12,507 bases of DNA from the NCBI GenBank assembly GCA_016844425.1, contig JAERML010000015.1, positions 1-12,507 of the forward strand. The letters run 5' to 3'. Each line of letters opens with the position of its first letter. Position 1 is the stretch's first letter. The DNA is from Bacteroidota bacterium. Its GTDB lineage: Bacteria > Bacteroidota > UBA10030 > UBA6906. This document shows, piece by piece, positions 1 through 5,290 of the stretch. Below the pieces are notes generated by a model. The model had not been told where the DNA came from, made no database searches, and was given only the letters and a program-made list of their open reading frames with translations. The translations under genes were made by a program, and so were the position numbers.

Positions 1-1
1 G

Positions 2-433
2 ACGCCCAACCCGGACTGGGAGAAATTCGTGGTGACACACAAGGCGAAATCCCACATCCGGCGGTGGATCAAGGAAGAACAGCGGAAGGCAATCGACGAA
101 GGAAAGGAGATCTGGGAGAAGAAGGTCAAGAAGTCGAAGCTGAGCATCAATGAGGACGAGCTGAACAAATTTTTGCGGGACAAGAAGATCGAGAACGTCG
201 GGATGTTCTATCTTGGTCTCCGGCAGGAAAAGATCAATGCGGACGAGATCATCCAGATGATCCAGGAGGAGCAGAAACATCCCGCCGCGATGGTGAGCGA
301 AGAGGGGAAGATCGAGGGGCTCTTCAACAAGTTCATCAGTTCCGCCCGGGGTCGGCGGCATCGTTTTGGACGGTGCACAGGAGAACATCATGCACAACTT
401 CGCCAAGTGCTGTCACCCGATCCCTGGCGATGA
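2..433 (+). CDS. RelA/SpoT (p)ppGpp synthetase/hydrolase, middle fragment, upstream of a frameshift (partial)
   Basis: This is the region after the TGS domain of a long RSH protein, which makes and/or degrades the stringent-response alarmone (p)ppGpp in the cytoplasm. The window opens inside the gene, so the catalytic HD, synthetase and most TGS sequence lie upstream and cannot be judged. Frame 2 begins with TPNPDWEKFVVTHKAKSHIR, the typical RSH segment joining TGS to the helical domain, followed by a charged helical stretch. Homology continues to about KFISSAR (bases 326-349). After that this frame gives an unrelated arginine- and histidine-rich tail to the stop at 431-433, while the proper continuation lies in frame 3. 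The real gene therefore spans 1-803 as one protein with a shift at about 347-352. Whether the enzyme is RelA-like or bifunctional cannot be told from this part. Confidence 0.85.
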   Translation, partial: TPNPDWEKFVVTHKAKSHIRRWIKEEQRKAIDEGKEIWEKKVKKSKLSINEDELNKFLRDKKIENVGMFYLGLRQEKINADEIIQMIQEEQKHPAAMVSEEGKIEGLFNKFISSARGRRHRFGRCTGEHHAQLRQVLSPDPWR

Positions 434-803
434 GATCATCGGGTTTATTACCACGGGCGAAGGGATCAAGATCCACAGGAAGAACTGCAAGAACATCCGC
501 CTGATGATGCAGATGGAAACCAATCGCATTGTGGATGTGGGCTGGCCGACGGACAACGGAGTGATGTTCGTTGCCGGCGTGAAGACGTCGGGTGTTGACC
601 GGCCGGGGATGCTGGGGGATATTACGCATGCGATTTCTTCCTATGCAAACACGAACATCAGAAGTGTCAACATCGATTCACAGGATACAATGTTTCAGGG
701 AACGTTCATCCTTTACGTAAAAGACACCGAACACCTTAACAGGATTCTGGAGAAGATCAGGAGAATTAAGGGTGTTACCCGGGCGGAGCGCTTTGAAGAA
801 TAG
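351..803 (+). CDS. RelA/SpoT C-terminal fragment (CC/zinc-finger-type and ACT domains), downstream of a frameshift
   Basis: Frame 3 carries the C-terminal regulatory part of the same RSH protein. GVGGIVLDGAQENIMHNFAK leads into AKCCHPIPGD, the conserved Cys-Cys motif of the conserved-cysteine/zinc-finger domain, with a further conserved cysteine in HRKNC. A C-terminal ACT (RRM) domain follows, beginning near VKTSGVDRPGMLGDITHAIS and running to the TAG at 801-803. In the family these domains bind the ribosome and switch synthetase against hydrolase activity. The first possible start in this frame is TTG at 366, but it falls inside conserved sequence, so independent translation is unlikely. The fragment is better read as the second half of the broken gene at 1-803. 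Its own sequence is well conserved with no internal stop, which points to a recent lesion or a sequence error. ruvX follows after 12 bases. Confidence 0.85.
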   Translation, partial: VGGIVLDGAQENIMHNFAKCCHPIPGDEIIGFITTGEGIKIHRKNCKNIRLMMQMETNRIVDVGWPTDNGVMFVAGVKTSGVDRPGMLGDITHAISSYANTNIRSVNIDSQDTMFQGTFILYVKDTEHLNRILEKIRRIKGVTRAERFEE

Positions 804-815
804 CCGGGACGCCGC

Positions 816-1250
816 ATGACTGCACACCCCGGACGCATTCTCGGGATTGACTACGGCACCAAACGGGTTGGCGTCTCCTTGAGCGATCCGATGCGCATTA
901 TCTCACAGGGCGTTGGGACACTTGACAATGATGCCGGCCTTCTCCGAAAGCTAAACGAGATTGTTGAGAAGGAGGAAGTGGTTCTGGTTGTTGTGGGGAT
1001 GCCGTACGGTGCCGATGGAGGAAAAGGAGGGAAGGCGATCGAAGTGGAGGACTTCATCCTGCGGCTCCGGGGAGAGGTTGCCGTGGAGATTGATACATGG
1101 GATGAGAGCTACTCGTCGGTGAACGCTCAACGGGCGTTTATTGATGCCGGGATGAAGCGAAAGCAGCGCCAGCAGAAACACCGGGTCGATGAGATGGCTG
1201 CCCGCTTGATGCTGCAAGAATATCTGGACAATCAAGGTCACAGACTGTAA
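816..1250 (+). CDS. ruvX: RuvX/YqgF family putative pre-16S rRNA nuclease (Holliday junction resolvase-like)
   Basis: This 144-residue protein has the usual YqgF length and an RNase H-like fold. In E. coli the family is linked to 5'-end maturation of 16S rRNA, and it was earlier proposed as a Holliday junction resolvase. Visible motifs are ILGIDYGTKRVGVSLSD near the N-terminus (Asp12), VVVGMPYGADG (residues 58-68), DTWDESYSS (Glu97) and HRVDEMAARLMLQEYL (Asp125). Together these supply the expected acidic triad. The third motif usually reads DER(L/F)TT; here it is DESYSS, so the arginine after Glu is replaced by serine. The ATG at 816 is the first start before the conserved core, and the upstream Shine-Dalgarno match is weak. 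The gene lies 12 bases after the RSH gene, and its TAA directly abuts the GTG of mtgA, so all three are probably co-transcribed. Confidence 0.93.
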   Translation: MTAHPGRILGIDYGTKRVGVSLSDPMRIISQGVGTLDNDAGLLRKLNEIVEKEEVVLVVVGMPYGADGGKGGKAIEVEDFILRLRGEVAVEIDTWDESYSSVNAQRAFIDAGMKRKQRQQKHRVDEMAARLMLQEYLDNQGHRL

Positions 1251-2159
1251 GTGAATTCCGTCGCGCCGGATCAAGCCGGCCCTCCCATATCAGAACCAAA
1301 TACTCCTCCCATCAGTCGCGGCCAACGCCTCCTCCGCTGGATGAAGGGGCATAAGATCAAGACATTCCTCCTGCTCACTCTTGCCTTTATTCTGTTCGAG
1401 CTTGCAACCATCCCGTTCTTCGGTGTCGCGAGCTTGAAATCGGAGAACCCCGAACAGACGGCTTTGATGCGCCAGCGGTTGAGCGAAGCAGAACATGAAG
1501 GGAAGAAGCTGAAGATTACTCAGCGATGGGTCCCTCTCTCCCGTATCTCACGCCACCTCGTCAATGCGGTCATTGTTGCAGAAGACGGAACCTTTTACTC
1601 TCATAATGGTTTTGATTGGTACGAGGTTCAGGAATCCATCGAGAAGAACATCGACAAGCGGCGCGCTGTGCGGGGCGCGAGCACCATCACGCAACAACTG
1701 GCCAAGAATCTGTATCTTTCCACATCCAAGGACCCGATTCGAAAATTGAAGGAAGCCATTATCACTCTTCTTCTGGAGAACTCCCTGAGCAAGAATCGGA
1801 TCCTGGAGATCTACTTGAACGTCATTGAATGGGGGAGAGGGGTTTTTGGGGTGGAAGCGGCTGCGCAGGCCTACTTTGGAAAAGCCGCGGTGAGCTTGAC
1901 TTTGGAAGAAGCGACCCGCATGGCTGCCGTTATCCCCAGTCCGCTGCGCCACCGTCCGGATGAAGACACCAGGTATGTTCTCCGTCGCCAGCAGATCATC
2001 CTGCGAAGAATGTCTGCAAGAAATTTCACGGGGTCACCCACAATTGAGGACACACAGTCAAAGCCAGACCTGGACGAGTTGTTGATGCCCGACGATACGT
2101 CGGAGGCGAATATGCCACTTGATTCCACAGACGTTGAGGAAGAGAACAATGGACTTTAG
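1251..2159 (+). CDS. mtgA: Monofunctional biosynthetic peptidoglycan transglycosylase (GT51)
   Basis: This enzyme polymerises lipid II into glycan strands at the outer face of the inner membrane. A proline-rich cytoplasmic N-terminus is followed by one membrane anchor at about residues 37-57 and then a GT51 domain. Motifs in order are EDGTFYSHNG (catalytic Glu111), RGASTITQQLAKN (141-153), RKLKEAI (164-170), KNRILEIYLN with the second conserved Glu186, and GVFGVEAAAQAYFGK (197-211). No transpeptidase domain follows, so it is MtgA-type rather than a class A PBP. At 302 residues it is longer than many MtgA proteins because of the N-terminal extension and an acidic tail (about 266-302, rich in Asp and Glu). 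The GTG at 1251 directly follows the ruvX stop; a later ATG at 1341 would still keep the anchor, so the start is not certain. The 3' end overlaps the next gene by 11 bases. Confidence 0.93.
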   Translation: MNSVAPDQAGPPISEPNTPPISRGQRLLRWMKGHKIKTFLLLTLAFILFELATIPFFGVASLKSENPEQTALMRQRLSEAEHEGKKLKITQRWVPLSRISRHLVNAVIVAEDGTFYSHNGFDWYEVQESIEKNIDKRRAVRGASTITQQLAKNLYLSTSKDPIRKLKEAIITLLLENSLSKNRILEIYLNVIEWGRGVFGVEAAAQAYFGKAAVSLTLEEATRMAAVIPSPLRHRPDEDTRYVLRRQQIILRRMSARNFTGSPTIEDTQSKPDLDELLMPDDTSEANMPLDSTDVEEENNGL

Positions 2160-2820
2160 AGAGGTCAACCGTCTCATTGAAGAGGGAGAAGGATTCGAGA
2201 TTGAGTTCAAGCGAAAAGTCACAACACCTGAAAAGATCGCCCGTGCGTTGATTGCCTTTGCCAACACCAAAGGTGGACACATCCTCTTTGGAGTAGACGA
2301 TGATGGATCCGTTGTTGGCGTCGAGAGCGAGAAAAGTGAAGTGGAGATGATCCGGCATGCCGGTCTGCTGTTTTGCATTCCCGAGATCGAGCCGGTGATC
2401 GATATAGTGGCGTTCGATGGAACCGATGTGATCGTAGCGTACGTACCGGAAAGTGACAGTAAACCACACTACTTTACGGGAAGCTCCAATGGCCACACGG
2501 CGTCCGATGAGGAAACGAAGATCTTTATCCGCGTGAATGACAAGACAGTCATGGCGAGCAGGGAGGTGGTGAAAATCCTCCGGGACGAACGACAGGATGC
2601 ACCTCCCATGAAGATTGAGATCGGAGAGAATGAGAAGCGGCTTTTCGGGTATCTGGATGCAAACGAGAGGATAACGGCGAAGGAATTCAGCAGCCTGGTG
2701 AACATCTCCGAGCAGCGTGCCTCACGGATTTTGGTATCGCTTGTCCGTGCAGGCGTAGTGCGGATTCACACGCTGGAGCGAAGCGACTACTTCACGCTCG
2801 CGTACAACATCTTCAAGTAG
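2149..2820 (+). CDS. AlbA_2 (Schlafen-type) putative DNA/RNA-binding domain protein with C-terminal winged helix
   Basis: This 223-residue protein has an N-terminal AlbA_2 domain at about residues 5-135: the entry motif EGEGFEIEFKRK, then ALIAFANTKGGHILFGVDDD and the VVGV strand. The domain was formerly called divergent AAA_4 and is related to the Schlafen core. The C-terminal part (about 155-223) looks like a winged helix, with NEKRLFGYLDANERITAKEF, a recognition-helix-like stretch SEQRASRILVSLVRAGVV and a short wing. This suggests a nucleic-acid-binding regulator, but target and role are not known. The ATG at 2149 is preferred to the TTG at 2119: it has the purine-rich gaggaagag 3-11 bases upstream, and the family usually begins just before the EGE.xE(F)K motif. 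It overlaps the end of mtgA by 11 bases, suggesting translational coupling, and its last 8 bases overlap the convergent methyltransferase gene. Confidence 0.8.
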   Translation: MDFREVNRLIEEGEGFEIEFKRKVTTPEKIARALIAFANTKGGHILFGVDDDGSVVGVESEKSEVEMIRHAGLLFCIPEIEPVIDIVAFDGTDVIVAYVPESDSKPHYFTGSSNGHTASDEETKIFIRVNDKTVMASREVVKILRDERQDAPPMKIEIGENEKRLFGYLDANERITAKEFSSLVNISEQRASRILVSLVRAGVVRIHTLERSDYFTLAYNIFK

Positions 2821-3355
2821 ATACATTCTTGCAAATCCTCACGAGCTCAAACAACGCAATCCCGTAGGCGACAGCAGCGTTGAGCGACTGCTTCATACCA
2901 TACATCGGGATCTCGATGGCGAGATCGGCGGCAGCAACAACTTCAGGTGAGACGCCGGTAATTTCATTCCCAACAACGAGACAGAGAGGGAATGCAGTTG
3001 GGGGAACCGCAAAGTAGGGGACGCTCCCCGTTGTATGCTCGAGGACGCAAATCCGAATACCTTCGGATCTAAGGACGTTAACTGCATCTATTGGCTTTGA
3101 AAAATGCTCCCACGGAACACTCTGAGTGGCGCCGAGGGCGGTCTTCTCAATTTCCTTTCGTGGAGGGCATGGAGTGTAACCGGCAAGATACATCTTCCGG
3201 ATGAGGGCGCCATCTGAGGTCCGGAACATCGACCCCACATTGTACAGGCTCCGGATGTTATCCAGCATTGCGCAGATGGGCGTTCGTTCTGCGTTGGCAA
3301 CAAGGGAGGGTGGGACTCGCTGGGCAGCAATCTCCTCAACAGTCAGTTTCCTCAA
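2813..3355 (-). CDS. SpoU/TrmH family RNA methyltransferase (SPOUT fold), target unknown
   Basis: This is an S-adenosylmethionine-dependent 2'-O-ribose RNA methyltransferase of the SPOUT superfamily. With a TTG start at 3355 the protein is 180 residues. Motif 1 is LDNIRSLYNVGSMFRTSD (residues 31-48, with conserved Asn39 and Arg45), motif 2 is LCLVVGNEITGVSPE (124-138), and motif 3 is IEIPMYGMKQSLNAAVA (147-163). These form the trefoil-knot cofactor site. There is no N-terminal L30e-like substrate-binding extension, so it is a short TrmL/TrmH-like form and could act on tRNA or rRNA. The reading frame stays open upstream to 3493, but the TTG is chosen because a perfect AAGGAG (3368-3363) lies seven bases before it and MRKLTVEEI matches the usual N-terminus of relatives. 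It is the only - strand gene here and is convergent with the AlbA_2 gene. Confidence 0.88.
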   Translation of the reverse strand: MRKLTVEEIAAQRVPPSLVANAERTPICAMLDNIRSLYNVGSMFRTSDGALIRKMYLAGYTPCPPRKEIEKTALGATQSVPWEHFSKPIDAVNVLRSEGIRICVLEHTTGSVPYFAVPPTAFPLCLVVGNEITGVSPEVVAAADLAIEIPMYGMKQSLNAAVAYGIALFELVRICKNVST

Positions 3356-3362
3356 GCAAATA

Positions 3363-3368
3363 CTCCTT
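3363..3368 (-). promoter_or_regulatory. Shine-Dalgarno site that sets the TTG start of the SpoU methyltransferase
   Basis: The - strand reads AAGGAG here, seven bases before the TTG at 3355-3353. This is one of the best ribosome-binding sites in the window and supports TTG initiation over the longer open frame reaching 3493. Confidence 0.75.
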
Positions 3369-3382
3369 GGTGGATGGTGCCG

Positions 3383-3411
3383 AATATACCCAAAAAGCCC
3401 GATCCATCCAA
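3383..3411 (-). promoter_or_regulatory. Candidate sigma70-like promoter for the SpoU methyltransferase
   Basis: On the - strand TTGGAT (3411-3406) is followed after exactly 17 bases by TATATT (3388-3383). The -10 hexamer matches the consensus at five of six positions and the -35 at three. It would give a leader of roughly 20-25 bases ahead of the Shine-Dalgarno and TTG start. This is inferred from spacing and hexamers only. If the organism's main sigma factor prefers Bacteroidota-type elements, the match means less. Confidence 0.35.
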
Positions 3412-3452
3412 TAATCTCAACGATCTGCTGACTCGTGCCTTCTGGAGAGTGG

Positions 3453-3481
3453 TTGCAGTCGGTCGTGAAAATCCTTATATT
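3453..3481 (+). promoter_or_regulatory. Candidate sigma70-like promoter for cmk (and the cmk-ispH run)
   Basis: TTGCAG (3453-3458) and TATATT (3476-3481) are separated by 17 bases. The -10 matches TATAAT at five positions, the -35 only at TTG. A start near 3488 would leave a leader of about 17 bases before the GTG at 3505. It sits back-to-back with the candidate promoter for the divergent methyltransferase, as expected for a divergent intergenic region of about 150 bases. Confidence 0.35.
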
Positions 3482-3504
3482 AACGTCCCACAAATTCTGG
3501 AAAC

Positions 3505-4191
3505 GTGAGCATAAGGAACCTGGTCATTGCCATTGATGGGCCCGCGGCATCAGGAAAAAGCACCACCGCAAGGCTTGCTGCAAAACGACTGGGGTACTTG
3601 CACGTGGATACCGGGGCGATGTACCGGGCGGTCACGCTCAAGGTGTTGATGGCTGGTCTAAGACCGGATGATGAGGAGGGGATCAACCGCCTCATCGGTT
3701 CAACGAGAATCGAATTGCGAAGTGCCGGCGAAGAGATTAGGGTGATTCTGGACGGCCACGATGTTACTGACGGGATTCGAACAAGTGAGGTCACGAGGGC
3801 AGTAAGTGCGGTAAGCCGGTTCCGGCGCGTCCGTGAACGGATGGTGGAGGAGCAACGGCGAATTGGAAACGGACAGGGGATTGTACTGGAGGGGAGAGAT
3901 ATCGGAACCGTTGTTTTCCCAAATGCGGACTTGAAGGTATTTCTGGTTGCAGGTATTGAGGCGCGGGCAAAACGACGACAGGCAGAGCTCCGTGCACAAG
4001 GAGTAGAAACTGACATGGCACAGCTTGTCAGGGAGATTGAAGAGCGGGACAGACTCGACTCCACTCGAATGGAGAGCCCGTTGCGCAAGGCACCTGATGC
4101 CGTGGTGCTCGACACATCAAACCTGACGATTGACGAGCAAGTGGAGTTTGTGGTGCAGAAGGCCCGTGAGATTCTCCAACGAGAAAACTGA
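3505..4191 (+). CDS. cmk: (d)CMP kinase (cytidylate kinase)
   Basis: Cmk phosphorylates CMP and dCMP with ATP in the pyrimidine nucleotide pathway in the cytoplasm. The 228-residue protein is of typical length. It has a P-loop GPAASGKST at residues 12-20, the CMP-site motif DTGAMYRA at 35-42, a Cmk-type insert ending DVTDGIRTSEVTRAVSAVS (about 86-104), GIVLEGRDIGTVVFPNADLK at 125-144, and an arginine-rich lid region around RAKRRQAELR. The GTG at 3505 is chosen because IAIDGPAASGKST must lie close to the N-terminus and no other start precedes it in a suitable place; the ggaa just before it is a poor ribosome-binding site. Only two bases separate its TGA from the ATG of ispH, so the two are almost certainly co-transcribed. 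It diverges from the SpoU methyltransferase gene. Confidence 0.95.
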   Translation: MSIRNLVIAIDGPAASGKSTTARLAAKRLGYLHVDTGAMYRAVTLKVLMAGLRPDDEEGINRLIGSTRIELRSAGEEIRVILDGHDVTDGIRTSEVTRAVSAVSRFRRVRERMVEEQRRIGNGQGIVLEGRDIGTVVFPNADLKVFLVAGIEARAKRRQAELRAQGVETDMAQLVREIEERDRLDSTRMESPLRKAPDAVVLDTSNLTIDEQVEFVVQKAREILQREN

Positions 4192-4193
4192 CG

Positions 4194-5087
4194 ATGAAGG
4201 TGACAGTAGATCAACACTCCGGTTTCTGTTGGGGTGTTGTCCGAACCATTGACATAGCGGAAGAAGAGCTGAAGGCCACAGCGGAGTTGCACTCTCTCGG
4301 TCCGGTGATCCACAACCCGATGGAGATTGAGCGACTCGCGAAGAAAGGACTCGAGACAATCACGTACGCCGACTTCGAGCGACTTCGTGGAAAGACGGTA
4401 CTGATTCGGGCCCATGGTGAGCCTCCTTCGACATACGAGCTGGCAAAAAAACATGGTGTGACTCTCATAGATGCCACCTGTCCGGTCGTCACGAAAGTGC
4501 AGGAGCGCATCCGCAAGTTCTATGACAAGGGGTATCAGATCGTCATCTTCGGCAAGAAAGACCATGCAGAGGTGATCGGCCTAGTTGGCCACGTGAACAA
4601 CGAGGCAATCGTCATCAAGTCGGTTGATGAGATCGGCAAAGTGGATGTGAGCAAGAAGACGGTACTCTTCTCACAGACCACCATGGACAAACCGACGTTC
4701 TATGAAATCGCCCGCCTTCTGAAAGAGAAGATCGGGGAGTTTGAAGTAGGGACGTTCGAAGAGTCGGCGATCGATTTTCACGCGAAGGACACAATCTGCG
4801 GACAAGTATCGGGGCGTGACAAGAAGCTCCGTGAATTTGCGGCGCAGAATGACGTGATGGTGTTTGTTGCGGGCAGAAACTCGTCCAACGGAAAAGTGTT
4901 GTACGATATCTGTCGTGCGTCAAATCCACATACTTACTTCGTCGAAGATGAAACAGAGTTGAAGCGGGAATGGTTCGTAGGGAAGGAGACAGTCGGTATC
5001 AGCGGCGCCACCTCAACACCGCAATGGTTGATGGAACGTGTGAAACTGTCGGTTGAGCAACTCTCCCAAGCTCCCGTCCCTGTTTGA
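4194..5087 (+). CDS. ispH: 4-hydroxy-3-methylbut-2-enyl diphosphate reductase (HMBPP reductase)
   Basis: IspH is the last enzyme of the non-mevalonate (MEP) pathway. It reduces HMBPP to IPP and DMAPP with an oxygen-sensitive iron-sulfur cluster. The three cluster cysteines are visible: Cys12 in SGFCWGV, Cys96 in DATCPVV and Cys202 in DTICGQVSGRD. The substrate-binding histidines are His40 (GPVIH), His74 (RAHGEPP) and His124 (KDHAEV), and the catalytic Glu126 lies in the same KDHAEV motif. QTTMD (161-165) and GISGATSTPQWLME (residues 278-291) complete the active site. The ICGQVSGRDKKLREFA wording recalls Bacteroidota-type IspH rather than the proteobacterial form. At 297 residues the length is normal and no S1 domains are fused to it. 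It begins two bases after cmk. The MEP pathway therefore appears to supply isoprenoids in this organism. Confidence 0.95.
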   Translation: MKVTVDQHSGFCWGVVRTIDIAEEELKATAELHSLGPVIHNPMEIERLAKKGLETITYADFERLRGKTVLIRAHGEPPSTYELAKKHGVTLIDATCPVVTKVQERIRKFYDKGYQIVIFGKKDHAEVIGLVGHVNNEAIVIKSVDEIGKVDVSKKTVLFSQTTMDKPTFYEIARLLKEKIGEFEVGTFEESAIDFHAKDTICGQVSGRDKKLREFAAQNDVMVFVAGRNSSNGKVLYDICRASNPHTYFVEDETELKREWFVGKETVGISGATSTPQWLMERVKLSVEQLSQAPVPV

Positions 5088-5290
5088 CAAATGTGTGCCT
5101 GTGTCGGCACCCTAAAGAATGACACAGCGGCTCCTCAGGGGCCGGGTCATCAATAATCAACGAAAGAACAATCACTACATGCTCCGGTCAGTGTTGTACG
5201 GCGCTTCGATCTTGATGACATCGGGCTGCGTGCGACACTGAGCGATGTCCCGGCTGGGTCGGGACGTTATGTCTAACAGCAGGAGGATTA
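5088..5290 (+). promoter_or_regulatory. rpsA upstream/leader region with several potential hairpins
   Basis: This 203-base gap, the longest in the window, has no convincing gene. It can form these stems: 5095-5099 with 5106-5110; 5128-5134 with 5138-5144 (one G-U pair, three-base loop); 5217-5223 with 5243-5249 (seven perfect pairs); and 5247-5252 with 5260-5265 (six perfect pairs, extendable outward by A-U and G-U pairs). The last two share bases and exclude each other. A 20-codon ATG frame at 5179-5241 ends just before the last hairpin, which lies about 15 bases upstream of the rpsA Shine-Dalgarno. S1 represses its own translation through a folded leader in E. coli, so autoregulation is a reasonable inference, but nothing here proves it. 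A TTGACA at 5084-5089 has no -10 partner at normal spacing. Confidence 0.4.
5281..5286 (+). promoter_or_regulatory. Consensus Shine-Dalgarno of rpsA
   Basis: AGGAGG lies four bases before the ATG at 5291. It is a full consensus site, slightly close to the start, and fixes the rpsA start. It stands out because several neighbouring genes (ruvX, mtgA, cmk, truA) have weak sites. Confidence 0.7.

Noticed and set aside
2119..2148. Upstream TTG start for the AlbA_2 protein
   Set aside because: It lies deep within mtgA, lacks a ribosome-binding site, and adds ten residues not expected for the family; ATG at 2149 is better supported.
2026..2496. 156-codon - strand frame over the mtgA/AlbA_2 junction
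   Set aside because: Antisense to two supported genes and without any recognisable feature.
3356..3493. Longer N-terminus of the SpoU methyltransferase (start at 3493)
   Set aside because: The extra 46 residues do not resemble family sequence and run through the candidate promoter and the AAGGAG site for the TTG at 3355.
3480..4565. 361-codon open frame on the - strand across cmk and ispH
   Set aside because: Antisense to two clear enzymes, very rich in Ser and Arg, without a domain. A shadow of the GC-rich codon pattern.
5084..5089. TTGACA at the ispH stop considered as an rpsA -35 element
   Set aside because: No TATAAT-like hexamer lies 15-19 bases downstream; the nearest AT-rich candidate is about 23 bases away.
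5128..5144. Hairpin after ispH considered as an intrinsic terminator
   Set aside because: A seven-pair stem is present but no T run follows, so it is listed only as part of the rpsA leader.
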